From Martinezella rhizogenes (lineage in GTDB: Bacteria > Pseudomonadota > Alphaproteobacteria > Rhizobiales > Rhizobiaceae): a DNA stretch of 39,257 nucleotides. The stretch spans positions 1 to 39,257 of the forward strand of contig NZ_JAPYZZ010000028.1 in NCBI RefSeq assembly GCF_027460065.1, read 5' to 3'. Below the pieces are notes generated by a model, which saw nothing but the letters and a program-made list of their open reading frames with translations, ran no database searches and was not told the DNA's origin. Positions 1-9,400 of this stretch are shown here, piece by piece. Positions within the stretch are counted from its first letter, which is position 1. Every line of letters starts with the position of its first letter. The position numbers and the translations under genes are program-made.

Positions 1-249
1 GGTAGGCCCAACAACGTCACCGATGCCCGTACCATCGATCCCGCGCCGCGCCAGAAGCCGCCAATAATCGTTTTGGGTGGCAGGCAAAACAGGCGGCGGG
101 TTTCCGGCCGGAACAGCACTCTTGGCGAGCCACGTTGAGCCATTATCGAGAACCGCATCGCGGATCGCGTAGGCGCTGATGGTGCTATAAACGCCCGCAT
201 CAGTGATGCCGGTAGCGCCGGTATCGCCTTTCGGCCCGACCGGGCCGGA
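1..249. repeat. Left copy of terminal direct repeat (circular overlap)
   Basis: These 249 bases are identical to 39009-39257. The repeat lies inside a tail-fibre gene whose reading frame continues smoothly from position 1 to 39008, so it is most simply an overlap left by linearising a circular assembly. A biological terminal repeat inside a coding sequence would be unusual. Confidence 0.95.
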
Positions 250-846
250 AAGATAGAACGGCACAGACCAATCCCCATCGGTCGAGCTGCGCTTGATGAA
301 GATAGCCGTTCGGCCCTCGCCGGCATTAGCAACAAGAACAGAGAAGCCTTTGGCCTCGCTGCTGAAGAGGTTGCGGCCGGCGATATCGTCCGCGTCAGCA
401 TCGTAATCGACGCCTTGAACAAGGCTAGAACGCTGGATGACGGTCGCAGTGTCAGGCCCGGTAAACAGGATCAAGCTATCTTCTGCTGGCACCAGCCCCG
501 AGACGGCCGCCAGAGACGGATTATTGAGCCTTTGCAGGTAGAGCGCCAGCGCGTCCGCATTGGCCGACTGCTGCCGGCTGTAGGACATATCGCGCACGAT
601 AGCGTAATTGTACGTCCCGCTTGCGCCTGTCCACTTGATGGCGGCCGTCATTTTCGTGTTGGTGATCGGATGCAGGTTTGCACCGTCGCTGTCGTCGGGC
701 AGGATAGGGAGCGGTGCGCCGCCTTCCGCTTCAACAAACACCGTGCCGCCGACAATGAGCGCGACTTTCCAGCCAGTGTCATTGCCGACGATGTCCGCTG
801 ACCCTTGGACAAGGGTCACGGTTCCGTCCTTATAAAGAGCGGTCAT
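1..846 (-). CDS. Tail fibre protein, N-terminal part (continues at 39008)
   Basis: ATG at 846, two bases after the stop of the upstream tail gene. The frame is open to position 1 (282 codons) and continues at 39008 to a stop at 38331, giving about 507 residues on the circle. The N-terminal ~200 residues look like a tail-attachment region. Residues ~201-213 are a short collagen-like Gly-X-Y stretch (GPVGPKGDTGATG), common in phage fibres as a trimeric spacer. The C-terminal part should be the receptor-binding head. Known: such fibres are followed by a small assembly chaperone, as here. Inferred: host adsorption. The fibre call rests on position and the collagen-like motif, not on a recognised domain. 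Confidence 0.85.
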   Translation of the reverse strand, partial: MTALYKDGTVTLVQGSADIVGNDTGWKVALIVGGTVFVEAEGGAPLPILPDDSDGANLHPITNTKMTAAIKWTGASGTYNYAIVRDMSYSRQQSANADALALYLQRLNNPSLAAVSGLVPAEDSLILFTGPDTATVIQRSSLVQGVDYDADADDIAGRNLFSSEAKGFSVLVANAGEGRTAIFIKRSSTDGDWSVPFYLSGPVGPKGDTGATGITDAGVYSTISAYAIRDAVLDNGSTWLAKSAVPAGNPPPVLPATQNDYWRLLARRGIDGTGIGDVVGPT

Positions 847-848
847 GA

Positions 849-2369
849 TTAATCTTTCCGTGGAATGCCGAGGATGTAATAGCGCAGCCCCTGAAGGCTG
901 TTATCGAACTCGTAGGAGATGCGCCCGTTATCGAAGTCGGAGAAGTTGTTGTAATAGGCCCGGACAGGCAGGCCCCGGTAAGTGTGAAAAACGGCGTGGT
1001 TGGCGTAGAGATCGGCATAGGTGCAATCGCCGGCCATTGTCTGCGGCAGTGGCGACGGAATCCGGTCAATGCCGATCATCGAGACGTAAGGCGCGCGAAC
1101 GCGCTTGTTCCATGACGAAAGGCCATCACCGCCGCCCCCGTGCACGGTCATGAACTTGACCATCGGAAACACGCCGTCGCCATTGAAATTGACCTGATAG
1201 GTCTGGTGGCCGTCGCCAGAAACCGGCAAGTACCCCTCGGCCAGCATTTGCAGGCAAGGCCAACGACTATCGAGGGCGATATCTGCAAATGATGGATTGT
1301 TGCTCGACCCCGGCCGCAGGAATTGGACGACGTTCTGGCCATTCCAATTGAACTGCCGCAACACTTCGTTGTCGCCAGCCGTGGGCGGGGATTCATCAAA
1401 GGCGATGACGATGAAACGCGCCCGGCAGGGTCTGTCCGCATTGTTGAACCTGATCCTGCTGCCTTCAAACCAGTATTCAGCGCCGTAAGGCGTGGCCGAG
1501 GGAGAGGCTGGAAACGAGATCGTGCCGCCATCATAATAATGCACGTCCGCAACCGTGCCGTAGGGAATGCCGATCCCGATTTCGTAATCGGTAACGCCAA
1601 CCGGCAGGTAGATGTCATCGGCCGCGATAATCTTCGCCGGGTTGTTGGAGCTGTCGAAGGCAATCTGCGTCAGGCTCGCCACGTTCACGTCATAGCCGGG
1701 CTTTGCGACCCGCACGCCATCCTTGCTGATCTGGATGGACTGCTGGCCGGGAACCGGCGCTTTAGGCTGGCCGTCAAGAATGGCCGTGTTGTCGCCGGGG
1801 AGGCGCCAGATGACAACCGCCTTCCTGAAATACTCAAACGTGCCAACCTGCGCGTACATGCTTTGGGTATAAATGCCCGTCATGGTGCCGGCTGAGGGAA
1901 CGCCATCGGTGCGGAAATTCTCCAGCCAGCCCATTTCCGGGCCGGCCGAGGATGTCCATTTCGTCCCGCGCTGCTGGTATCCGGTCATGGAGCTTTTGCG
2001 CACCATCTCCCCGATAAACCGGCCGTTCGAAATCCGGATGCTTTTGATATCGAACAGCGGGAAACCGTAAGGCAGGTTCGGAAAATAGCCGTGCCGGAAA
2101 AACTTGTGCTGGCTGTAGGCACCGCTCCCCGAGGAACTAAACGAGTGAAACGTGTAGTTCGACGGCCCCGTGCCGGGCGGATGATAGACAGAGCCAGGTT
2201 GATCGGGAATGATCCAAGTGAACGTTACTTTGACATCAGCCGACCATTTGGAATTGTAGAAAAAGGCCCCGACTTGGCCGTCCGGCGTTGTCACCGGATC
2301 GAAGTTGCCTTTGGTGATTTTCACGCAAGGCACCCCGGCATAGTCGAGGCCGATAAGCGTTTGTGTCAT
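849..2369 (-). CDS. Tail-associated structural protein (fibre or tip)
   Basis: A 506-residue protein starting at the ATG at 2369, which overlaps the end of the tail-tip gene by four bases. It is rich in Gly, Asn, Tyr and Phe with many short strand-like segments (for example repeated Y-F/W patterns), typical of beta-structured fibre or baseplate proteins. No enzymatic motif, signal peptide or membrane segment is seen. It lies between the J-like tip protein and the collagen-containing fibre, so it is probably a fibre-connecting or accessory tip protein. I do not recognise the family; virion location is inferred from operon position. Confidence 0.75.
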   Translation of the reverse strand: MTQTLIGLDYAGVPCVKITKGNFDPVTTPDGQVGAFFYNSKWSADVKVTFTWIIPDQPGSVYHPPGTGPSNYTFHSFSSSGSGAYSQHKFFRHGYFPNLPYGFPLFDIKSIRISNGRFIGEMVRKSSMTGYQQRGTKWTSSAGPEMGWLENFRTDGVPSAGTMTGIYTQSMYAQVGTFEYFRKAVVIWRLPGDNTAILDGQPKAPVPGQQSIQISKDGVRVAKPGYDVNVASLTQIAFDSSNNPAKIIAADDIYLPVGVTDYEIGIGIPYGTVADVHYYDGGTISFPASPSATPYGAEYWFEGSRIRFNNADRPCRARFIVIAFDESPPTAGDNEVLRQFNWNGQNVVQFLRPGSSNNPSFADIALDSRWPCLQMLAEGYLPVSGDGHQTYQVNFNGDGVFPMVKFMTVHGGGGDGLSSWNKRVRAPYVSMIGIDRIPSPLPQTMAGDCTYADLYANHAVFHTYRGLPVRAYYNNFSDFDNGRISYEFDNSLQGLRYYILGIPRKD

Positions 2370-4780
2370 GAGCGTATCACTATGGTTCCGGCGCTTAGAT
2401 TGATCTGCATTTTGCCGTTCGGGCTTTGCAGCAGACCGGCGTTGACCGTGCCGATATTGGCAACCGCCAGACGCACGCCGTTCTGATCGAACACAACGAT
2501 TTGCTGCCCGCCTTGCCCGTTTTCATCTACGAAAATGGTGCGATTGGCGGACAGAATGTTTTCAGTTTTGAGGACGCCGTTTTCCATGAAGACGCGCAGG
2601 ATAAGAGCGGCAAGCGCCGCCTGTTCGCCCTTGCGCGCCCGGGCGGCGATTTCCACGCGGGAGAGAACATCACCTGTCGTTTGGGCCGTCATGGAAAGAT
2701 AGCCATCGGCCAGAACGTCGCCCATCTCGGCGCGGACACCATCCACGCGACGAGCCATTGCGCCGATCTGCGTTGCCCGCACTTCGCTTTCACGAATGAT
2801 GGAGGCAATGGAGTTGCCGAGCTGGGCGCGCATGGCCTGCCGTTCGAGCTGGGCCACCGTGTCGGTGGTCGAGGTGACCATCGAAACGCTATCGACCTGT
2901 TGCCACAGATTATCGATATCGGCTTGCAGCCCTAACAGGCGGTCGGAAATGTCTTTCCGTACCTGTCCCAGCCCGATTTCGAGATCCGCGTTACCGCCGT
3001 CCAGAGAACGCACCGTGATTGGCTGCGTCCAGCTTGTCGGCCGATCCGCGACGAACTTGTAACGGAACTGGTAATCCGACAGGCTCAGAACGCCTTCCTG
3101 CAAGAGCGCCACAAGCTTGTCAGCCGTGACGGTGCGCGGAACGACGTTCTGCGGCTCGCTTTTCAGCCAGTATTCAAAATCGATGGCGCGAATGGTTACG
3201 TCTTCGATTTTCGCCCATGACAGGCGGAAGGCAGGATAGCTGCGGCCGTCAGCGCCGACGCCGAGAACCGGCGTAACTGCGAAGTCTTGCAGCTCGTTGA
3301 GGTAAATCGGCTGATCGTTCGGGATTGGAATGGTCGGCGGAATGACGCCCACGGCCTTATAGATGAGGCCGTTGCGCTCTTGCAGCGACAGGGCCACGTT
3401 TCGGGGCCCGTCACTATCAAGCGCCGAGATCGAGCGGCCTTGCACCATGTAGACGCCACGCCGCTTTTCGTTCCGGCTGTCCCAAAATACCCAATCACCC
3501 GCCTTGATATCTCGGAAGCCCGGCCGAAGGACAACTTCCGCCGTCGCCTCGTATCGGTTTTCGTTGAAATAGATGCTGGCGAGCTGGTTTGCCTGCCCCT
3601 TGGAAAATACCATGCCGAAACTGAGCGGAACGTCGCGGCCGCGCCGGTCAATCGCCACTATGGCCGCGCTGGTTTGCACGTCATAGCCAGCAGGTGACCA
3701 CATGTTTCCCGGCTCGTGATAGGTGCCGGAAACCGCGTTGACGAGATCGCCCATTGAGCGACGCTTGCGGAAGCGGACCTTTTCGCCGCGCACAAGATCG
3801 TCGTCGGTAAAGGTGGCAACAATCGGCTGTTCCGAGCCGATGATCGGCCATGACCCTTCAACGCCATCAACAACCGTGCCGCCACACGACAACATGAGCG
3901 CGTCTATATTGTCGCCGTGATCGAGATCGGCATCGAGCAGTATCGAGCAACGATAACGCCGGCCGTAGTCTACGAATTCATCACAGAGATTGGCGGCCAT
4001 CACATAGCGGTCGAAAGGCAGATCGAACGCCGGCATATCCATGCCGAGGAACAGATCACCGTTCCACGAAAAGCCCCGGCGATAGTTGTAATCCATAATG
4101 ACCGGGTTTTCCGTATACTCGTAAGTCGAGTAGTCGCCCCAGCGATGGTTGCCGTTTCCGCCAATGCTCGAATCCTTGCGGAAATCGTAGAGGCGAGCGC
4201 CACGCAGCTCGAAAAAGAAGTCGGGAAACTGATTTAGCTTCTCCTGATCGTAAATCAGCTCGACTTTCAGCCAGCAGATACCGACGCCGATATGATCTTG
4301 CGTCCAGCGGCCGACAGGGTTGCTATGCGCGATCATCGCGCCATCGGCGGCCGTCTGCGTTCCATCGTAGAACGTGAAGAACATCCGGCCGGCATAGTCA
4401 CCGGTCGCCACCTCATACCGCTTGTTATCGGCTGTCGTCAGATTGAGCTGCGAGCCGCCCGCCCAAATCCGTACAAGGCCATCGCACGGGAAATCTGAGA
4501 ACACGTAGACCTGCTCAAGATTGCGGTTCGCCTGTTCCCATGTGTTGACGTAGCAATCGTGGCCGGCGAGTGCGACAGGGCCGCAGGCAGCTTTGCGGCT
4601 GACGTTCTCGCCATAGTCCCGGTCGAACTTCGTGCCGGCTGCTGCGGCCTGCGCTTTCTTCGCCCGGCGTTCCTCCATCTTTGAAACGATGAGGTTGAGG
4701 CCGAGGCCGACAAGCATCTTGCCGAGGCCGGTTCCGAGGATACCGCCAACGAAAGAAACGACAGGTGCGAGGAAGCCCAT
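2366..4780 (-). CDS. Tail tip / central hub protein (J-like, GTA gp15-like)
   Basis: An 804-residue protein, the largest after the tape measure. The first ~35 residues are Gly-rich and hydrophobic (MGFLAPVVSFVGGILG), usual for rhizobial and GTA-type tail-tip proteins. A long beta-rich body follows, and the last ~150 residues contain heptad-like helices and a short beta end (SPNGKMQINLSAGTIV). Known: in the GTA and lambda J class this protein closes the tail tube and contacts the cell surface. The gene order hub (DUF2163-like), NlpC-like peptidase, tip protein matches GTA gp13-gp14-gp15. It overlaps the downstream gene by four bases and shares the base at 4780 with the upstream peptidase. Confidence 0.82.
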   Translation of the reverse strand: MGFLAPVVSFVGGILGTGLGKMLVGLGLNLIVSKMEERRAKKAQAAAAGTKFDRDYGENVSRKAACGPVALAGHDCYVNTWEQANRNLEQVYVFSDFPCDGLVRIWAGGSQLNLTTADNKRYEVATGDYAGRMFFTFYDGTQTAADGAMIAHSNPVGRWTQDHIGVGICWLKVELIYDQEKLNQFPDFFFELRGARLYDFRKDSSIGGNGNHRWGDYSTYEYTENPVIMDYNYRRGFSWNGDLFLGMDMPAFDLPFDRYVMAANLCDEFVDYGRRYRCSILLDADLDHGDNIDALMLSCGGTVVDGVEGSWPIIGSEQPIVATFTDDDLVRGEKVRFRKRRSMGDLVNAVSGTYHEPGNMWSPAGYDVQTSAAIVAIDRRGRDVPLSFGMVFSKGQANQLASIYFNENRYEATAEVVLRPGFRDIKAGDWVFWDSRNEKRRGVYMVQGRSISALDSDGPRNVALSLQERNGLIYKAVGVIPPTIPIPNDQPIYLNELQDFAVTPVLGVGADGRSYPAFRLSWAKIEDVTIRAIDFEYWLKSEPQNVVPRTVTADKLVALLQEGVLSLSDYQFRYKFVADRPTSWTQPITVRSLDGGNADLEIGLGQVRKDISDRLLGLQADIDNLWQQVDSVSMVTSTTDTVAQLERQAMRAQLGNSIASIIRESEVRATQIGAMARRVDGVRAEMGDVLADGYLSMTAQTTGDVLSRVEIAARARKGEQAALAALILRVFMENGVLKTENILSANRTIFVDENGQGGQQIVVFDQNGVRLAVANIGTVNAGLLQSPNGKMQINLSAGTIVIRS

Positions 4781-5184
4781 TATTCCACCCTGAATGCCGC
4801 TGTCACGTAATAGACAGGCACAAATTCGACCGGCCCGCCGTGGGCGCGTGTCGCAAATCCGATTGAGGTAAAGACGCCGCCTGAAAACCGGCCGTCGCGT
4901 TCAATCACGCCGATATCGCCACGCTGGGCCATGACAGGCGGGATTTCCGAAAAGGCGGCCGCGAACGCCTCTTTGACGTTCGCAAAGCCATGCTTGCGCA
5001 GCTGCTTGGCTGCGCCGGCTTCTGTCGTATAATTGCGGCCCTTCGGATGCATGAAGGAACCACGCACTGCCTCGACTGCATCATCCGGCAGGATGTAACA
5101 GTCGGAAACGCCCCATTCGCTGGGCAAGTCTTGATGCCGCGCCACAACCGCATTGAGGCGCGCTTCCCATCCAGATTGTCGCAT
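4780..5184 (-). CDS. NlpC/P60-like tail cell-wall peptidase (DUF6950/GTA gp14-like)
   Basis: 134 residues. The ATG at 5184 was chosen because AGGAA lies a few bases upstream; a longer frame to 5220 would run into the preceding gene. The motif WGVSDCYILPDDAV near residues 25-38 is the Cys-containing helix of small NlpC/P60-type folds, and RGDIGVIERDG further on fits the strand that follows. A candidate His lies in ARAHGGPV. Known: GTA gp14-type peptidases at the tail tip cut peptidoglycan during DNA entry. The family is divergent, so the fold is better supported than the activity. Confidence 0.75.
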   Translation of the reverse strand: MRQSGWEARLNAVVARHQDLPSEWGVSDCYILPDDAVEAVRGSFMHPKGRNYTTEAGAAKQLRKHGFANVKEAFAAAFSEIPPVMAQRGDIGVIERDGRFSGGVFTSIGFATRAHGGPVEFVPVYYVTAAFRVE

Positions 5185-5192
5185 GTGATTTC

Positions 5193-5771
5193 CTACTTGG
5201 ATGAAGCCAAGCGGCCCCAAAACACTTCGGTTCGGCCGGCCTTGCCGGCGTGCTCAAAGAACCTGTCGCCCGGTGCGCGCCGCTGCTGATCTGCAACCGA
5301 GCGCACGCGGCCGTTCTTGCGACTGTAATCGAGCTGGCGGCCTTCGCATTGCGCCGTCAGCACATAGCCGTTCTCGTCTTCGTCATGGTCGATGGTATCG
5401 AGATAACCACGCGCCACAGCCTCGACCTGTAGCAGCTCGCGCGTGTCCGGATGGAAATGCGCGTCGAAGATCGTAACCGGCGTATCCCGGTATTCTTCAT
5501 CTTCGATCTGCTGGAGAATTTCCGGCGTGAGGCCATCATCAGGGCTGGCCGCAAGTGTCAGCGTAAAAGAGCTGCTGGCGTTCGTTCCGTTGCCATCTTC
5601 AAGGCCAGACACCTTGATTAGGCCGAACTCGATATACGTCACACCCTGCCAGACGAGTGGCGAGCGGTCAGAAATGAAGCCGTAAACGCCGGATGGGAAC
5701 TGAAATCGCAGCATCTGCCGCGTGCTGATGCGCCCCTCATTGTAGAGGGCCTTTACTTCTGGAGACATCAT
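5193..5771 (-). CDS. Tail hub protein, DUF2163-like (GTA gp13-like)
   Basis: 192 residues, starting at one of two adjacent ATG codons (5771 or 5768). The N-terminal half has the pattern expected of DUF2163-type hub proteins: a strand with FQFPSG-YGFISDRSPLVW, then a beta-rich region ending near YLDTIDHDEDENGYVLTAQCEG. It is shorter than the ~290-residue GTA gp13, ending with a basic tail. Known: these proteins form the baseplate hub between the distal tail protein and the tip. The assignment uses weak sequence similarity and conserved gene order. Confidence 0.65.
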   Translation of the reverse strand: MMSPEVKALYNEGRISTRQMLRFQFPSGVYGFISDRSPLVWQGVTYIEFGLIKVSGLEDGNGTNASSSFTLTLAASPDDGLTPEILQQIEDEEYRDTPVTIFDAHFHPDTRELLQVEAVARGYLDTIDHDEDENGYVLTAQCEGRQLDYSRKNGRVRSVADQQRRAPGDRFFEHAGKAGRTEVFWGRLASSK

Positions 5772-5777
5772 CTGCCG

Positions 5778-6395
5778 TCATTCCTGAAGCTTGAAGGAAA
5801 CAACATAACGCCCATTGGCTTCAGGAGCCGAAAAGCTGCCGGGAACCGGCCGCATGATGAGCGGGATTTTAGCAAACCGGACAATTGCCCCAGCCTGCGC
5901 AACGGCCCTGTATGGTGGCGGCTCGACCGTAATCGTCCGCGTCGTACCAGCGCCGGAAACCTCGACGACTTTCCCGAGATAGGTGCGGGTCAGAAATTCG
6001 AGGCCGATCAGGTCGGTATCATCGAGACCAAGATCGGGTGACACACCAGTGACGGACAGAACATTTCCGTCCGTCACTGAGGCCAGCAACCCTTCGTCCT
6101 CGGCAGGAGCATGATTTTGCCAATGCGCTTTCGGGTAGCAGACGCGAGGATGCCGAAAGATGACACCCTTTGCCCGCGTCCCGCCACGAAGGGAAAGCCA
6201 CCACGATTCCAGAGAGGATTTCTCGGAGAACGTGAGCGGCTTTGTGACAAAGGATGCCGACCATGATGGTTCGGCAACCTGCGAATAGTTGGTGAGCTTG
6301 CCGCGTGTGGCCGAGGCGGTCACGCCATCGTCAAGCGTCAGATCGGCCGTTGTGAAAACCACATTCGGCAGCTCACGCGGAAAGGTTAGGGCCAT
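5778..6395 (-). CDS. Distal tail / minor tail protein
   Basis: 205 residues. The ATG overlaps the tape-measure stop by one base (TAATG), implying coupled translation. The sequence is beta-rich, with PKAHWQNHAP and GLDDTDLIGLEFLTRTYLGKVVEV in the middle and a C-terminal strand RYVVSFKLQE. It occupies the slot just after the tape measure where siphophages encode the distal tail protein. I do not see a diagnostic motif. DUF2460/GTA gp12 is the nearest candidate by position only. Confidence 0.65.
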   Translation of the reverse strand: MALTFPRELPNVVFTTADLTLDDGVTASATRGKLTNYSQVAEPSWSASFVTKPLTFSEKSSLESWWLSLRGGTRAKGVIFRHPRVCYPKAHWQNHAPAEDEGLLASVTDGNVLSVTGVSPDLGLDDTDLIGLEFLTRTYLGKVVEVSGAGTTRTITVEPPPYRAVAQAGAIVRFAKIPLIMRPVPGSFSAPEANGRYVVSFKLQE

Positions 6396-9073
6396 TAGAT
6401 GATCCGCCTTTTCTGTCCATCTTTAATGATTTTGTAGACTTGGCTCGGCAACTGCGCGTCTCGTTCGCGAGCGAACGCCATAAGTTTGGCGTCCGTCTCT
6501 TCGTTTCCGCTTGCCTGAATGGTCGTTCGGGCATCAACGGTCGTGTTTCCCGAGCGGGAGGCGTTCATCGCTGCGACTTTCGGAATTCGCGGAGCGGATA
6601 CCGCCCCTACCGCACCGCCGTCCGCGTAACCCTTCAGGCCCCTGCGCATGGCATCCATCGCCGCAGGACCGCCAGCCCGGCGAACGGAGTCCGCATCAAA
6701 GACATATTCGCCTTTGTGAACGACGCCGGCGGGTTGATACTTTCCACCAGCACCCGTGTAGCCGCCGTCCGCAAAGCCAAGCCCCTTGAAGATATTGGAC
6801 AGCCACCCACCGCTCCCCGTTGCCTTCGAACCTCCAAACATCGAATCGAACGCGCTGTTCAGAAAAAGGTCAGAAAGCTTGCCGGCGAGATTTGAGAGGG
6901 CTTCGCTGAGGCTGGTTGTGCCTTTTATGACATCCACGAAACCCGTTTTGGCAGTGTCGTAGAATTCTTGAGAGGCGCTTTCCGCCCGCTGCTGGGCTTC
7001 TTCAAGCTCTCGAAGAACGTCTGACTGCTTTGCATACGCCTCAGATGCGGCGTTGATTTTGGCAATGTGATCTGGCGTCAGCTGTGCATTCTGCCAGTCC
7101 GCAACACCTTTTTTCCTCGCCTCTTCGCGAACATCCCGCAAAGCCTGCTGTTCCAGGTCGAGCGCCATGCGCCGCTTTTCCTGCACGTAGAAGCTTTGAC
7201 CGACGATCTGCTGTTCTTGGATAAGCGCGGCGGTCCTGTCCTTCACCGCCTGAATATCTTCCGAAAAACGATCATCGGCGGTTTTCTTTGGGGCTTTGGC
7301 TTTCCCGGTTGCTTCCCCGAGATCACCAATACCCCCACCAAAACCGGCAGTATTTTGCGTCGGCTTTTCCTTGCCGCTGGCGTAGGATTCGAACTTGGAG
7401 TTTATGCCCTCAAGGTCGGAAAGCTGCTTATCAAGCGCGTCGATAAGCGCCTGCCGATCCCTAACCAGCGGGCTTTCGGAAACCGTGTTCTGAACATCGG
7501 TTGCCTGCGGCGTCGGCAACAGCGACATGGAAGGGTCAACTTCCTGTTGGATGATTGATGCTGCAAGCTCCCTTTCCGCCTTGGCGCGCTGCAAGGCCGC
7601 TTTCGCAGCCTCAATATCCGCAACAATCTTTGTACGGGTAGAAGCCACCGCCTCGGAATTTGCGTAGTCCAGATTCTGGATTTCAAACCCGAGTGCTTTG
7701 ACAGTTTCGCCATGTGCTTTTGCAGCTCGCTGAGCGTCCGTGTTGGCATCGTACATCTGGTACAGAGCATAGGCCGCCAGAAGCGCCGCACCTGCCGGCC
7801 CGCCGACAAGCGCCAAAGCGCCGCCGAATGCACGCATAGCGCCGGCAGACACGGTTGCAACGATGCCGGTATTGGCAATAGCGGCGTTTGCGGCCGCAGT
7901 GGTCAATACCACTTTCGAGTTTGCGGCAGTCAGCGCGGTCCGCGCCGCAAGCATGTCTCTTGACGCCTTCTGCACACTCAACCCGAGAGCCGCACCATTC
8001 CTTGCCGCGAGCAAGGCCGTTTCAGCATATCGCAGGTTCGCGGCCGCTGCGGCCTGCTTTGCCTGTGCTGCCGCAAGCGCGCTTCGTGCCGTCTCGACAG
8101 AGGCCGCGCGTTCCGCGAGCTGGGCGGATGCGAGTTTGTAGGTGGCGGCCACCGCACCATTTACGGCGTTGCCGGCATAGTTCACCAGCAAAGCGCCGGA
8201 AAGAATAATGACGGCATCCGCCACCGCGCCGATGTTATCGGACAGGAGGCCCATGACATCACCAATCTTGCCGGATGCGCCAACCGATGAATCAGCGCTA
8301 CCGACATATTGCGTGATTTCGTTTTTCAGGCGCGTGAAGCTGTCACCAATGGTGGCGTTTGTGGCCTGAAACTGCGCTTCAATGGGCTTTTGAGCAGCAA
8401 GGATTGCCTTGAAAACCCGGTCCGAGGTCAACTTTCCTTCCGCGCCCAACTCCTTCAGGCCGGCAATCGTCGTCTTGAATTCCTTGGCGATGGCATCTGC
8501 AAGGATAGGCGCGTTCTCTCTAAGAGATCGCAGTTCATCACCTTGAAGGACGCCAGAGCCTAGCGCCTGTCCCAACTGCATGATACCGGCCGCCTGCTCT
8601 TGCGCCGACGCGCCGCCCGCCTTGAAGGCTTTCGCAACCGTGCTTGTCGCCGTCGCAATTTCTTGCTCGTTTTTGGCAACGTTCGAGGATGAACGAAGAA
8701 GGCGGGCATAGAGGTCGGCATAATCCGTGATCGAAGCGCGGGCTTCGATTGCGCCTCGGTTCAGCTCCGAGAGAGGCCGTGCGGAAACCCCCATGGACTG
8801 TGCGGCCGCATTGATCTTATTCCCGGCTTCCGTCCATGCATCCGCATAGCCCGCAACCTCGGAAACACTTAGAGCGGTTCCGATGCCGGCCACCGAACCC
8901 AAGAGGATATTGCGGAAAGAGGCCGAAATGTTCTGGTTCATTTTCTGGAAGCGGCTTTCGATAGCCTGCGCGTTCCGGTTAACGATACCAACATTGCGGT
9001 TCATCGCGTTCTGGAATTGGCGAAAGTCCGCCGACAGCTGGACGACAAGCCGCTCGATGTCTGTTGTTGCCAT
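6395..9073 (-). CDS. Tail tape measure protein
   Basis: 892 residues from the ATG at 9073 (MATTDIERLVVQLSADF). The N-terminal ~220 residues match the tape-measure domain style: a helix with FRQFQNAMNRNVG, then a stretch around ELRSLRENAPILADAIAKEF that is characteristic of tape-measure proteins. Ala-rich coiled coils and hydrophobic helices follow (residues ~290-460), and the C-terminus has GFADGGYTGAGGKYQPAGVVHKGE, a widespread tape-measure tail motif. Known: it sets tail length and is ejected with DNA. An expected tail of about 130-140 nm follows from ~1.5 angstrom per residue. The coding region sits after the two tail chaperones, as usual. Confidence 0.93.
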   Translation of the reverse strand: MATTDIERLVVQLSADFRQFQNAMNRNVGIVNRNAQAIESRFQKMNQNISASFRNILLGSVAGIGTALSVSEVAGYADAWTEAGNKINAAAQSMGVSARPLSELNRGAIEARASITDYADLYARLLRSSSNVAKNEQEIATATSTVAKAFKAGGASAQEQAAGIMQLGQALGSGVLQGDELRSLRENAPILADAIAKEFKTTIAGLKELGAEGKLTSDRVFKAILAAQKPIEAQFQATNATIGDSFTRLKNEITQYVGSADSSVGASGKIGDVMGLLSDNIGAVADAVIILSGALLVNYAGNAVNGAVAATYKLASAQLAERAASVETARSALAAAQAKQAAAAANLRYAETALLAARNGAALGLSVQKASRDMLAARTALTAANSKVVLTTAAANAAIANTGIVATVSAGAMRAFGGALALVGGPAGAALLAAYALYQMYDANTDAQRAAKAHGETVKALGFEIQNLDYANSEAVASTRTKIVADIEAAKAALQRAKAERELAASIIQQEVDPSMSLLPTPQATDVQNTVSESPLVRDRQALIDALDKQLSDLEGINSKFESYASGKEKPTQNTAGFGGGIGDLGEATGKAKAPKKTADDRFSEDIQAVKDRTAALIQEQQIVGQSFYVQEKRRMALDLEQQALRDVREEARKKGVADWQNAQLTPDHIAKINAASEAYAKQSDVLRELEEAQQRAESASQEFYDTAKTGFVDVIKGTTSLSEALSNLAGKLSDLFLNSAFDSMFGGSKATGSGGWLSNIFKGLGFADGGYTGAGGKYQPAGVVHKGEYVFDADSVRRAGGPAAMDAMRRGLKGYADGGAVGAVSAPRIPKVAAMNASRSGNTTVDARTTIQASGNEETDAKLMAFARERDAQLPSQVYKIIKDGQKRRII

Positions 9074-9127
9074 TTTTGATTTCGTCCTGATATCTAAGCA
9101 GCGTTGCAAACAGGGGAGAGGCAGCGC

Positions 9128-9400
9128 GTGAAGCTGAAGCAGCGGTTCACCCGAGTTGGAAAATTTGGCCTGCTCTTTTTCGTAGCAGGCCCAATTATTT
9201 CGTACGGGATGAGGGAGTGGCTTATTGCCTATCTGAAATCACTGAGGGGAACCGGGCTAACCGAGGTTCCAGACGTGACGCTGTACCACGCCGTCATCAT
9301 CGCCGGCGTGGTCATGTTCCTTGCGTCCATCCCGATGATGATCGCCGGTCGAGAGTATGAAGGGACGAATGAACCGGAAGATAACGGACTATGGCGATAG
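9128..9400 (+). CDS. Small two-helix membrane protein, moron-like
   Basis: This plus-strand gene is inserted against the late operon between the tape-measure start and the tail-chaperone end. A GTG start at 9128 has a strong ribosome site (GGGGAGAGG, 9113-9121) six bases upstream. An alternative TTG at 9104 lacks one. The 90-residue product has a basic N-terminus, a hydrophobic helix near residues 12-27 (FGLLFFVAGPIISYG), a ~30-residue loop and a second helix (VIIAGVVMFLASIPMMIAG), then an acidic tail. Its 3' end overlaps the chaperone frame by 12 bases. I do not recognise the family. Membrane superinfection-exclusion or other lysogenic conversion is a guess from topology and orientation. Confidence 0.72.
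   Translation: MKLKQRFTRVGKFGLLFFVAGPIISYGMREWLIAYLKSLRGTGLTEVPDVTLYHAVIIAGVVMFLASIPMMIAGREYEGTNEPEDNGLWR

Noticed and set aside
1..249. Biological direct terminal repeat of a linear virion genome
   Set aside because: The repeat is inside the fibre gene and the frame closes on a circle; terminase type and HNH gene suggest cohesive ends near terS.
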